19,425 nt of DNA from Bacteroidales bacterium (GCA_019415705.1 DXYS01000046.1:1-19425), one strand, 5' to 3'; positions 7,653 through 15,424 are shown, counted from the first letter of the stretch. Translations and numbers: made by a program. Notes: generated by a model from the letters alone, not told the origin.

Positions 7653-8030
7653 ATGAGCGATACATCATCAGAAGCTGTTATCTGCCTCGGCAGCAACGTC
7701 GACTGCCGCAGATTAAATATTGTCAGCGCTCTTGACCGGTTGTCAGATGTGTGCGATGTTATCAAGTCGACCGGGATTTACGAGACGGAGGCCGATAATC
7801 ACAAAGACGCGCCGTTCTTTAATCTCGTTATGCGCTGCCGCTGCCGCCTGTCACTTGACGATATGCTCAGGCGTTGCAAGGAGTTGGAAATCAGAGCCGG
7901 TCGTTTGCCCGACTCAAAGGCCGCAGGCATCATGCCTCTTGATGTCGACATTATTGTCTGGAATGGTCGAGTCATCGACGAGCGCCAGTATGCCAAGCCT
8001 TATTTCACCCTCGGCTACAACAAATTGTGA
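7653..8030 (+). CDS. folK: Short HPPK (FolK)-like protein
   Basis: The 125-residue product resembles 6-hydroxymethyl-7,8-dihydropterin pyrophosphokinase, the folate pathway enzyme that transfers pyrophosphate from ATP to the pterin. It has the opening ICLGSN, the YETEA and PFFNLV blocks, a K-ELE...GR segment and PLDVDIIVWNG with the two metal-binding aspartates (D-V-D). It is shorter than the usual 150-160 residues. In the E. coli enzyme an Arg sits three residues before the first Asp (RTLDLD); here the sequence is MPLDVD. The C-terminal block containing PHxxM...R is reduced to KPYFTL and ends soon after. I chose ATG 7653, one base after the tex stop; ATG 7638 would overlap tex. Family membership is likely; activity is less certain. 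Confidence 0.7.
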   Translation: MSDTSSEAVICLGSNVDCRRLNIVSALDRLSDVCDVIKSTGIYETEADNHKDAPFFNLVMRCRCRLSLDDMLRRCKELEIRAGRLPDSKAAGIMPLDVDIIVWNGRVIDERQYAKPYFTLGYNKL

Positions 8031-8050
8031 AGCGTCCCTTATACCCTGAT

Positions 8051-8110
8051 ACAATACTATACTAATCTATACAATTGTATACTATTCCATACAATTGTAT
8101 ACTATTCTAT
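8051..8110. repeat. Three tandem 20-base AT-rich repeats between convergent genes
   Basis: Three head-to-tail 20-base units lie at 8051-8070, 8071-8090 and 8091-8110. Units two and three differ at one base and the first matches unit two at 16 of 20. Units two and three contain the palindrome ATACAATTGTAT; around unit two it extends to TATACAATTGTATA (8068-8081). The array fills the 71-base gap between the folK-like stop (8030) and the leftward comEC stop (8102-8104), and its last unit overlaps the final nine bases of comEC. No GC-rich terminator hairpin is present here. Confidence 0.8.
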
Positions 8111-10108
8111 TTTCAGGAATAACGGTCTGTCGTCCAAACGCCGCAGGCCTGTCTTGGTGCTGTCGCAGAGCGTTTTTAACCTTGCAAGACGCTTGGGATA
8201 CAGCCCCGGCGTGACAATGACGCTGTCCGGGTTGATAATTCTGACTGATTCGATGGCCGCACGGCTGCTGTGACGCCCGAAAATCATATAATCAGTCTTG
8301 ATACCCTCGCGTGCACGGGCGTATGAGTATCCGTCGGCTCTAAGCACGGTTTTGTCGCCGAAGATGATATATGGTCCGCTTAAAGCGACCGGGCCGTCTG
8401 TAAAATCACCGTCACATAAAACTAATGAGTCGCAGCCGCGTGAGGCGAGATAGTCGCCGTAACGTCGTGTCAGCTGCCGTCTGACATAGTCGCGGTCATT
8501 TTCGCGCGCTGTAGTTATCAGATAGCAGTTGCGCCCGTTGCGGGCCACAATGTCTGTGCGCGCCGATGCGCGTGTGACAAACAGTTCGCTTTCGGGAATA
8601 CGCTCGGCGCATAACAGCCAAAGTCCTGCCGTCACGGCGAGCAGCGCGAGAGTCATCAGAGAGTAAAAGCGCTTGTGCCGCAAGTTGACCGTCGCCGCAA
8701 GAAAAAACAGTGTCGCCACGGCCGCTATAACCGCAGGCCACGGCATAAAAATGCCCTTGATTTCAGCGAACGGCAGCGAGGCGATGAAGCCGAAGGAGCT
8801 GTGGCTCAGTCCGTAGAGCCAATCTATGGCCGAGCCTAACCACCATGCGTCCAAGCCCATGGCTGTGAGCGCCATAACCAACATCCCAAATCCCATGATC
8901 AGAGGTAATATCAGTGCGGCAAACAGGTTTGCCGGTAGAAATAGCAGCGGAAAACGATGAAAGCAGACTGCGGCGAAAAGTCCTGTGCCAAGCGTTGCGG
9001 CAACGGTTACGGCAACATATTCCATCAGCACGTACGCGACACGCTGTCGGGGGGTGAACGGGTTGAGTGCTCTTGCGAATAGCAGTATGGCGGCAACGGC
9101 GCCGAACGACATGCCGAATCCGACCGAAAACAGAGCCCTCGGCGAGACCGCAAGAATAAGTATCGCGGCTACTGCGAGCGAGTTGAACGGGTTTGACTGC
9201 CTTTGCAGCACACGAGCCAGCAGAAAGACAGTGATTAAGGTCGCGGCCCTCACGACCGATGGTGTCAGGCCGGTAATCAGTGCATAAAACCATATCAGGC
9301 CGATGACGGCGAGATGACGCAGGCGCCCGGCGCGCCGCCATGCCTTCATCGGGAAAAGCAGAAAACCGGCTATGATGGTTATTATGCCGACATGAAAGCC
9401 GCTCAGTGCTAAATAGTGGGCTGTCCCTGAGGCGCGGAACTCCTCGCGCACCTCAGGCTCAAGATAGCTGTCGTCGCCGAGAAGAGTGGCGTTGAGAAAC
9501 CATGCTGTCGGGCTTGAGACAGGCGATGAGTAGATAATGTCTGTCAGTCTGCCGCGCATACGGTCGGCCCATGTTATGATGCCGTGGCTGTGGCCCGCGA
9601 CGGTTATCTCGTCAGGCGCGACATGCGCCGTGGCGGTTACTCCGGCCACGTATGCGCCTGAGTTGTAGTCGGTTTCATATGGCAGGTCCTGACGGCCAAC
9701 GACCGATGAGAGCGTGGCTCTGAACATTATATGGTCGCCGACCTCTGCCTCGGGCTCTGTTGAGGGTATGAGCAGAGAGGCCTTAAACGGTTTGCCGACA
9801 GAGTGAAACGGTGTGTCGGCCGCAGACGGCGACGGTCTGAAACAGTCAATCGTGACCGTGAGTTTAAGCGACGAAGGGTAGGGCGTGACCGCCTCGATGC
9901 GGCCCTTGCAGACCGACCGGCGCCCCATAAGTGACTCGGGCGGCTCGGCAGGGCGGTTCAACGCCATCAGCGACCATCCCAAGGCGGCGCTGATTGTGAC
10001 AAACGCCGCGTAGCGCCGCTTTGTCAGCCACAGCATCACTGCGACCGCAATTATGGCTGCCGCTATTGCTGCTGATTCACAGAAGCGATAGAGCATAATC
10101 CCGGCCAT
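8102..10108 (-). CDS. comEC: ComEC/Rec2 family DNA uptake channel
   Basis: The product (668 residues from the ATG at 10108) matches ComEC, the inner-membrane channel that passes single-stranded DNA into the cell during transformation. An N-terminal membrane part leads to a DUF4131-type OB-like domain (roughly residues 20-200) and then to the multi-helix competence domain (about 205-490), which contains ALSGFHVGIITI and GLTPSVVRAA. The last 180 residues are soluble, but I see no HxHxDH motif, so the metallo-beta-lactamase part appears degenerate or absent, as in many Bacteroidetes ComEC proteins. The frame stays open upstream to the stop of the YeiH-like gene, and the intervening residues (VPALPVALGL directly before MAGIML) look like the start of the first helix. 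The true start may therefore be ATC at 10171-10169, giving 689 residues. It is last in an aroE-yeiH-comEC unit. Confidence 0.88.
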   Translation of the reverse strand: MAGIMLYRFCESAAIAAAIIAVAVMLWLTKRRYAAFVTISAALGWSLMALNRPAEPPESLMGRRSVCKGRIEAVTPYPSSLKLTVTIDCFRPSPSAADTPFHSVGKPFKASLLIPSTEPEAEVGDHIMFRATLSSVVGRQDLPYETDYNSGAYVAGVTATAHVAPDEITVAGHSHGIITWADRMRGRLTDIIYSSPVSSPTAWFLNATLLGDDSYLEPEVREEFRASGTAHYLALSGFHVGIITIIAGFLLFPMKAWRRAGRLRHLAVIGLIWFYALITGLTPSVVRAATLITVFLLARVLQRQSNPFNSLAVAAILILAVSPRALFSVGFGMSFGAVAAILLFARALNPFTPRQRVAYVLMEYVAVTVAATLGTGLFAAVCFHRFPLLFLPANLFAALILPLIMGFGMLVMALTAMGLDAWWLGSAIDWLYGLSHSSFGFIASLPFAEIKGIFMPWPAVIAAVATLFFLAATVNLRHKRFYSLMTLALLAVTAGLWLLCAERIPESELFVTRASARTDIVARNGRNCYLITTARENDRDYVRRQLTRRYGDYLASRGCDSLVLCDGDFTDGPVALSGPYIIFGDKTVLRADGYSYARAREGIKTDYMIFGRHSSRAAIESVRIINPDSVIVTPGLYPKRLARLKTLCDSTKTGLRRLDDRPLFLKIE

Positions 10109-10177
10109 AAGACCGAGTGCAACGGGCAGCGCCGGGACCTGCGATTTGAAGTTGTGGAGCTTGGGGCTGATGTTATA

Positions 10178-11119
10178 TTATTGGATTGTTTCGAGCACTA
10201 CAAAGAGTGAACTGAGGCTGATGACCACCCACAGAGCCACGGCTAAAAGCAGCGGGCGGATACCCACCTGACGGACTGTCGCGAGCGACAGCGACGCGCC
10301 GATCATGAAGAGTGTCACCACCATGCCGCGGCGTGCAATCCACACGCAGGTGTCTACGAGCCATGTGGGCAGCGGCAGATACGTGTTTGCGACCATGGCG
10401 AGAATGAAGATAAAGATAAACCAAGGTATGGAAATCTTCGAGCCTTTCTCGCGGAAGATAAACATGGTTACGAGTGCTAACGGTATTATCCACAGCGCGC
10501 GGGTCAGTTTGATAAGTGTGGCCATCTGCAAGGCTGTCTCGCCGTAGATTTCGCCGGCGCCGACAACAGACGATGTGTCGTGTATGGCAATCGCGGCCCA
10601 TGTGCCGAACTGTTGCTGGCTCATTTCCAGCATGTGACCAATCGGCGGGAAGATAAACAGGGCGATTGCGTTGAGAATAAAGATGACGCCGAGAGACACG
10701 GCCATTTCGTTCTCGTTAGCCTTGAGCACCGGGCCTACGGCTGCAATCGCGCTGCCTCCGCATATGGCGGTGCCAGACGATATAAGATAGGCGGTCTTGC
10801 GGTTGAGCTTGAGCCACATGCCGAAAAGTATGCCCATGGCCATGACTCCTACAACCGAAACAACTGTAAACATCATGCCTTCAGAGCCCGATTTCAAAGA
10901 TTCCTGAAGATTCATGTTGAAACCGAGACAGACGACCGCGACCTGTAACAGATATTTTGAAGTCTTTTTATTGAATTTGGGGTAGGGATTCTTTAACGTA
11001 AACGCGAAAATCAGGCCGGCAAGCAGGGCGATCGGAGCGTTTATCTGAGGGATTCCGATTTTATCGAGCGGGGCGACAATCAGTGCGATAAAAATTATAT
11101 AAATAAGTTTAGCCGTCAT
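10178..11119 (-). CDS. YeiH family putative sulfate exporter (UPF0324)
   Basis: The 313-residue product is almost wholly hydrophobic, with about nine or ten transmembrane helices. It has the family signatures GTAICGGSAIAA and AIHDTSSVVGAG and the early NAPIALLAGLIFA helix. This matches the YeiH/UPF0324 membrane protein family, commonly annotated as putative sulfate exporters, though the substrate has rarely been tested. Length is close to the family norm (about 330). It lies 49 bases after aroE and directly before comEC, in the same direction. The gap before it has no TAnnTTTG element, so co-transcription with aroE is likely. Its stop at 10178-10180 is in the same reading frame as comEC. I am confident of the family, not of the transported molecule. 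Confidence 0.88.
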   Translation of the reverse strand: MTAKLIYIIFIALIVAPLDKIGIPQINAPIALLAGLIFAFTLKNPYPKFNKKTSKYLLQVAVVCLGFNMNLQESLKSGSEGMMFTVVSVVGVMAMGILFGMWLKLNRKTAYLISSGTAICGGSAIAAVGPVLKANENEMAVSLGVIFILNAIALFIFPPIGHMLEMSQQQFGTWAAIAIHDTSSVVGAGEIYGETALQMATLIKLTRALWIIPLALVTMFIFREKGSKISIPWFIFIFILAMVANTYLPLPTWLVDTCVWIARRGMVVTLFMIGASLSLATVRQVGIRPLLLAVALWVVISLSSLFVVLETIQ

Positions 11120-11168
11120 TTATTTATAGAAAAATTGTGAATGATTGGTTGGTTTGTCTGTCAGTTTG

Positions 11169-11924
11169 TTAACTATGCCATATCTGCCATGATTCGAATG
11201 CCTGCAGCAGAAGCATCTCAAGACCGTTTTTTACAACGGCGCCGTAATGTGAGCTACGGCGCATGAACATGGTGATATCGGGATTATAAATAAGGTCATA
11301 GCAGATGTGTTCCGGTGTGAGCAGCTCGTATGGTATATCGGGACAGCGCTCCGTGTCGGGGTACATGCCCAAGGGTGTCGTGTTGACGATGATGGTGTTG
11401 GCGGCCATTACCTCGGGTGTCAGTTCGTCGTAACCCAAGATGCCGGGACGGCTGCTGCGTGAGACAAAGGTTGTGCTTATGCCGAGTTCCTTGAGAGCAA
11501 AGTCCACGGCCCGTGAGGCTCCGCCTGTACCGAGGATTAGAGCGCGACGGTGGCCCTCGCCTAAAAGCGGCTCGATGGAGTCACGAAATCCGACGAAGTC
11601 CGAATTATACCCCTTTAGGGTTAATTTACGCCCGTCTCTGATAAATTTGATTACGTTGACCGCTCCGATTTCTGCGGCTTTGGGGTCGATTTCGTCAAGC
11701 AGGTGCATTACCTGCTGTTTATAGGGGATAGTGACGTTTAACCCTTTGAGATTGGGATGGTCGGATACGATGGTTTTAAAAGCTTCGATATTGTCAATCT
11801 CAAAGTTGACATAACGTGCATCGATGTTTTCGGCTTCAAACTTGCGGTTGAAAAAGTCCTGTGAGAAGGAGTGCCCGAGACGCAGGCCTATCAGTCCGTA
11901 AAGTTCTTTGTAAGTGGAAGTCAT
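11169..11924 (-). CDS. aroE: Shikimate dehydrogenase
   Basis: The 251-residue product catalyses the NADPH-dependent reduction of 3-dehydroshikimate to shikimate in aromatic amino acid synthesis. The substrate-binding half has GHSFSQ with Ser19 and Ser21, NVTIPYKQ with the catalytic Lys69, GAVNVI with Asn90 and NSDFVG with the catalytic Asp109. The nucleotide-binding half has the glycine-rich loop GTGGASRA (132-139), NTTPLGM, YDLIYNP and a C-terminal NGLEMLLLQAFESW. The second residue of the usual TD pair is kept, while the first is Ser. Length is slightly below the 270 residues typical of E. coli AroE. It is first in a leftward unit with its own promoter, followed by the YeiH-like transporter and comEC. 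This order does not suggest a shared pathway. Confidence 0.95.
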   Translation of the reverse strand: MTSTYKELYGLIGLRLGHSFSQDFFNRKFEAENIDARYVNFEIDNIEAFKTIVSDHPNLKGLNVTIPYKQQVMHLLDEIDPKAAEIGAVNVIKFIRDGRKLTLKGYNSDFVGFRDSIEPLLGEGHRRALILGTGGASRAVDFALKELGISTTFVSRSSRPGILGYDELTPEVMAANTIIVNTTPLGMYPDTERCPDIPYELLTPEHICYDLIYNPDITMFMRRSSHYGAVVKNGLEMLLLQAFESWQIWHS

Positions 11925-11955
11925 TGGCTCAGAATGTCAGTGAGGATTTCGGCCG

Positions 11956-11963
11956 CAAAGTTA
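11956..11963 (-). promoter_or_regulatory. Probable -7 promoter element of aroE
   Basis: Read leftward, TAACTTTG matches the Bacteroidetes -7 consensus TAnnTTTG exactly, 31 bases before the aroE ATG. I see no good TTTG-like -33 element at the expected distance; the region there is GTGCGG-like. The element is supported by position and exact match only. Confidence 0.5.
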
Positions 11964-12083
11964 ATCATTTTTTTAAACCGCACCCCTTCCGCTTGATAAA
12001 TAATGCTTAATAAGTCATTATGAATTAGAAATTAGCCATAGTATCTTTTGAATTTGTAGGCCATCTTTCATAACTCCATCGTT

Positions 12084-12974
12084 TTAGTCGTCGTATTTGA
12101 TTTTGAATTTGTCAAGCAGGATCTTGAAATTGTCTTGAGCCGTGAGGCATGTATCAGTGAGATAGCCTTTGATGTGTGGCCAGTTATGTAGTCCGTTGTA
12201 GTAAAACATTTTCAGTTCGTCGGTTATGATAAAGGGTACATAACCTAATCGAAGACATTCTCTGAACATTATTAGTCTTCCGACACGGCCGTTGCCGTCC
12301 TGAAAAGGGTGAATCGATTCAAAACGATGATGAAAATCCAGAATGTCTTCAAAAGTGGGGCGTTTGATAGCGTTGTAGTGTAAAAGAAGGTTTTTGATTT
12401 CGGTGTGAACATTTTCCGGGTCTACAGTATCTTTGCCGCCGACTTCATTCGGAAGTTTTTTATAATCGCCGACCCTAAACCATTCCTTTCGCTCATCTGA
12501 AGTACCGGTTTTTAAAATTAAATGCAGGTGTTTGATATATGCTTCCGTTAATTTGCCGTCGCTCTCGCTTATAATATAATCGATGGCACGGAAATGATTT
12601 GATGTTTCAATAATATCATCGACGTTTACAGCTCTGTCTGTAACGCCTATTGTATTTGTCTCAAAGATATAACGCGTCTGGTCGTGGGATAATTTGCTGC
12701 CCTCTATATGATTTGAGTTATATGTCAGGTCTATTTGTATTCTGTGATATATTCCACCCTTGATTTTGCTTTCTTTTTGCTCTCGTAATATAGAAAGCAG
12801 TGGCGAAAGCTTCGCTGTTTTTTTGCGTTTGGGCAATTCGGCCGACTTCGGTATGTTCCATGTCTTTCCGATAAGATAAGCCCCCGCTATTTTACCTTGT
12901 GCGCAATAATTACGAACTGTTCGCTCTGACACTCCGTGTTCTTCCGCCCATTCTTTGACTGATAGAAAATCCAT
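12084..12974 (-). CDS. Fic domain protein with N-terminal helix-turn-helix domain
   Basis: The 296-residue product begins with a MerR/excisionase-like helix-turn-helix of about 50 residues (SVKEWAEEHGVSERTVRNY...GKTWNIP). A Fic domain follows, with the complete catalytic motif HPFQDGNGRVGR at 222-233. Fic enzymes usually transfer AMP from ATP to hydroxyl groups on target proteins. The class II inhibitory helix is present upstream (SNHIEG, 87-92, matching S/T-xxx-E-G/N), so the enzyme should be held in check within its own chain and need no separate antitoxin. No antitoxin-like gene is adjacent. The HTH and the operator-like sites in its promoter suggest autoregulation. The gene is clearly more AT-rich than its neighbours, which points to transfer from elsewhere or an accessory insertion. 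It appears to be a single-gene unit. Confidence 0.9.
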   Translation of the reverse strand: MDFLSVKEWAEEHGVSERTVRNYCAQGKIAGAYLIGKTWNIPKSAELPKRKKTAKLSPLLSILREQKESKIKGGIYHRIQIDLTYNSNHIEGSKLSHDQTRYIFETNTIGVTDRAVNVDDIIETSNHFRAIDYIISESDGKLTEAYIKHLHLILKTGTSDERKEWFRVGDYKKLPNEVGGKDTVDPENVHTEIKNLLLHYNAIKRPTFEDILDFHHRFESIHPFQDGNGRVGRLIMFRECLRLGYVPFIITDELKMFYYNGLHNWPHIKGYLTDTCLTAQDNFKILLDKFKIKYDD

Positions 12975-12976
12975 TT

Positions 12977-13043
12977 TATCGGCAAGTTTTGATTGATTTT
13001 ATTCGCAAATATAGTCAATTTTTGCCGATATCGGCAAGTTTTG
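12977..13043 (-). promoter_or_regulatory. Promoter and operator-like sites of the Fic gene
   Basis: Read leftward, TATATTTG (13013-13006) is an exact TAnnTTTG -7 element, and TTG (13037-13035) lies 21 bases upstream as -33. A perfect 16-base palindrome, TTGCCGATATCGGCAA (13022-13037), covers the -33 element. A 15-base direct repeat, TATCGGCAAGTTTTG, occurs at 13029-13043 (partly inside the palindrome) and again at 12977-12991, between the -7 element and the ATG. The two copies are 52 bases apart, close to five helical turns. Such paired sites flanking a promoter are typical of a repressor; the HTH domain of the Fic protein is the obvious candidate, by inference. Confidence 0.75.
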
Positions 13044-13079
13044 GCGTGTTAAGTCAAAATGTTTGCATAATCGCCACGC

Positions 13080-14120
13080 TCAGTCGAGCATCAGGCTGAT
13101 GGAGGGGCGGGTGGTAGGCAGGGAGAATATTTCGCCTATTGTCCGGCTGCTGAACAGCAGCTTGGTCAGTGTGCTGACACTGATGTCCAAACTCAGGCGC
13201 CGCATGGTGCTGTCGGTTTTCTCGACGTGGCCCTCACGAATTATAAACACACCGTTGTTGGCTGCCAGCAGACGGTCATGGACGCGGATGACGCAGTCAA
13301 GACGGCGGTCGGAGGTCGCGATCGCAACGAGCAATTTCTCTACATCAATTATGCGCGCCATGGCGCGTGCGCGTAGGGCGGCGGGGCGCTCGCCGGGGCG
13401 AGCCCACACAATAAAGCGTTTTTCGCCGCTACGGCGCTTGACGGCTGCCAACGCAGCCTCGGCTGCCTCTGTATTATCGGCAAGCAACGCTTTGACCGTC
13501 ACACAGTCGGCGCTCACAGTGGCAAAAGCCATCCCTGCGGCTCCCTCTCCGTCGCTGACTGAGGCCACAATACCGCCGTCCAAGCGATTGTCAGCAAGGA
13601 TGTTGTCGAAATCACGGCGCGAATGACGCACACCTGTCGGATGCAGGCCCTCCAAGTGCTCAAATGTCTCATAGTCGGGGGCGCTCTCGCTGAAATGTCC
13701 GTTGTCGTCGAATTTATGGACCGACGTATATCGCAAATCGTCGACAAAAAAGACAGTCTCGAAGTCAAATCGGTTGTAAAATCCATACAGACGGTCTGCG
13801 GCCGGAATAAGGCAGCAGATTGCGTCTCCGCGTTGCTGCGACATTGATAGAGCCTCGCGCATAAGGGCGCTCATATGGCCTTGTCCGCAATGTCGTCGCA
13901 AAGTTGTCGCTCCCGATATGTAAGAGCATGTCAGAGGCGTACGCAGCATGTCAAAACGATATTGTGTCAGCATCAGTGCCGCCACGGTCTCTCCGTCCGG
14001 ATTTGTAGCCGTCAGAGCGTCTTCGTCTTTATAGACACGGTCAAAATACCAGTCGGTCCAGTTGCGGGAGTCTCTGAATCCGGCCTCGTAAATTGTTCTT
14101 ACACATTCTTTTTTATCCAT
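13080..14120 (-). CDS. Eis-like GNAT acetyltransferase with SCP2-like C-terminus
   Basis: The 346-residue product has the three-part layout of Eis-type enhanced-survival acetyltransferases. An N-terminal GNAT domain carries an acetyl-CoA loop of the R-x-x-G-x-G kind (RHCGQG at 76-81, then HMSALMREAL) and the block CLIPAADRLYGFYNRFDFE. A degenerate second GNAT domain fills the middle. The C-terminal part resembles an SCP2 sterol-carrier fold (DCVIRVHDRLLAANNGVFII ... LSLDISVSTLTKLLFSSRTIGE). Eis proteins acetylate amines on aminoglycosides, peptides or proteins; the substrate here is unknown. The start ATG at 14120 follows the NADH dehydrogenase stop by 20 bases, so the two are almost certainly co-transcribed. 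Known Eis proteins are about 400 residues, so this one is somewhat short. I am confident of the family and not of the substrate. Confidence 0.85.
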   Translation of the reverse strand: MDKKECVRTIYEAGFRDSRNWTDWYFDRVYKDEDALTATNPDGETVAALMLTQYRFDMLRTPLTCSYISGATTLRRHCGQGHMSALMREALSMSQQRGDAICCLIPAADRLYGFYNRFDFETVFFVDDLRYTSVHKFDDNGHFSESAPDYETFEHLEGLHPTGVRHSRRDFDNILADNRLDGGIVASVSDGEGAAGMAFATVSADCVTVKALLADNTEAAEAALAAVKRRSGEKRFIVWARPGERPAALRARAMARIIDVEKLLVAIATSDRRLDCVIRVHDRLLAANNGVFIIREGHVEKTDSTMRRLSLDISVSTLTKLLFSSRTIGEIFSLPTTRPSISLMLD

Positions 14121-14140
14121 GACTTACAAGCTTTATATCC

Positions 14141-15424
14141 CTATTCACAGCAGCTGTCCTCACCCTCGGGCTGACAGCTCGGACGTAAAATCAGGCGCAG
14201 CGCTGACGAGAAACTGAAGTAGCTCCACGTCCAGTTGAGTAGCACGATTGCTTTCTTGCGCATGCCGAGAAGACTCATCAGATGCACGCCCATCCACACT
14301 ATCCACGCAAACCAGCCGCGGAAGTGCACGTGCTTCATGTCGACCACCGCGCGGTTGCGGCCTATCGTGGCCATAGATCCTTTGTCGTTATATTCAAACG
14401 GCTTTCTGTCGTCAGGCCGGTTGAGATTGCGGGCTAACGTCGCGCCCTGCTGTATCGCCACCTGTGCCAACTGCGGGCAGCCGCGAGGATAGCGCTCGTC
14501 GGTGTGTAGGGCTATATCGCCGATGGCATAGATATTGTCCGTGCCTTCGACGAGATTGAAGGCATCGGTGACGAGCCGTCCGCCCGGGCCGGGCTTGACG
14601 TTCGTGCCGATAAACTTAAACGGGACAGCGCTGATGCCGGCGGTCCAAATCAGCGTCTTGGCGTCGATTGACGATCCGTCGCCGAAGTTCAGCGTCTCGC
14701 CGTCATATGATTTCATGGCCGTCGACAGTCTCACGTCTACACCTAACTTGATGAGGTCGGCGTATGCGTCGGCCGATGATTTGAGACTCATCGTGCGTAA
14801 CAGGCGGTTAGTACCTTCGACCAAGATGACGCGCACCTCGCTGACGTCTAATGTCGGATAGTCGCGGGCTATGACATAGCGTTTCATTTCGCCGAGTGAG
14901 CCGGCTATCTCCACGCCTGTCGGACCGCCGCCTACGACGGCAAATGTCAGCAGCGAGCGGCGCCGTGCCGGGTCGTTCTCCATCGTGGCGTGCTCCAGCC
15001 GCAGTAATATTTCGTTACGCGCGCGTATGGCCTCTGACGTCGATTTCAGTGTCAGCACACGCTCTTCCAATCCCTCGATGCCGAAGAAGTTGTTGGTCGT
15101 ACCGGCTGCGATAACTAAGGTGTCATAGCTGATTTCATCATAATCTGTTATGACCGTTCTGGCCGTGGTGTCGATAGTCGAGACACGGCCCATCACAAAC
15201 CTCACGCCTCTTAACCGTCGTCCGTGAAACTCCGAGCGCAGCGGAAACGAGATGCTCGCCGGCTCCAAACCGCCTGATGCAACCTGATAGAATAGCGGCG
15301 GAAAACTGTGATAGTTATTACAGTCGACGACCGTCACATCGAAAGTCTTTTTGTCTATTTTCTTGGCAAAGTTGAGACCTCCGAAGCCGCCGCCGATGAC
15401 AACGATGCGATGCTTGTCTGACAT
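14141..15424 (-). CDS. ndh: Type II NADH dehydrogenase (NDH-2)
   Basis: The 427-residue product is a single-subunit NADH:quinone oxidoreductase that passes electrons from NADH to quinone without pumping protons, on the inner face of the membrane. It has an FAD-binding GGGFGG at 11-16, a second dinucleotide loop GGGPTG at 165-170 (NADH), the FAD block NIYAIGDIA and the quinone-site region PQLAQVAIQQG. A hydrophobic C-terminal part (about 365-410, WFAWIVWMGVHLMSLLG) fits membrane association. The tail ends with an unusual cysteine cluster (SCQPEGEDSCCE). Length and motifs are normal for the family. It leads the Eis-like acetyltransferase gene and is divergent from the DEAD-box helicase gene. 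I found no exact TAnnTTTG element for it. Confidence 0.93.
   Translation of the reverse strand: MSDKHRIVVIGGGFGGLNFAKKIDKKTFDVTVVDCNNYHSFPPLFYQVASGGLEPASISFPLRSEFHGRRLRGVRFVMGRVSTIDTTARTVITDYDEISYDTLVIAAGTTNNFFGIEGLEERVLTLKSTSEAIRARNEILLRLEHATMENDPARRRSLLTFAVVGGGPTGVEIAGSLGEMKRYVIARDYPTLDVSEVRVILVEGTNRLLRTMSLKSSADAYADLIKLGVDVRLSTAMKSYDGETLNFGDGSSIDAKTLIWTAGISAVPFKFIGTNVKPGPGGRLVTDAFNLVEGTDNIYAIGDIALHTDERYPRGCPQLAQVAIQQGATLARNLNRPDDRKPFEYNDKGSMATIGRNRAVVDMKHVHFRGWFAWIVWMGVHLMSLLGMRKKAIVLLNWTWSYFSFSSALRLILRPSCQPEGEDSCCE

Noticed and set aside
8763..9341. 192-residue minus-strand open frame within comEC
   Set aside because: Same strand but another frame of comEC. Its Arg- and Ser-rich composition is that of an out-of-frame translation.
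12001..12021. Weak AT-rich hairpin between the Fic and aroE genes
   Set aside because: The stem is AT-only with a bulge and no T-run, so it is not credible as a terminator.
13063..13626. 187-residue plus-strand open frame opposite the acetyltransferase
   Set aside because: Serine- and arginine-rich shadow of the Eis-like gene, without its own motifs.
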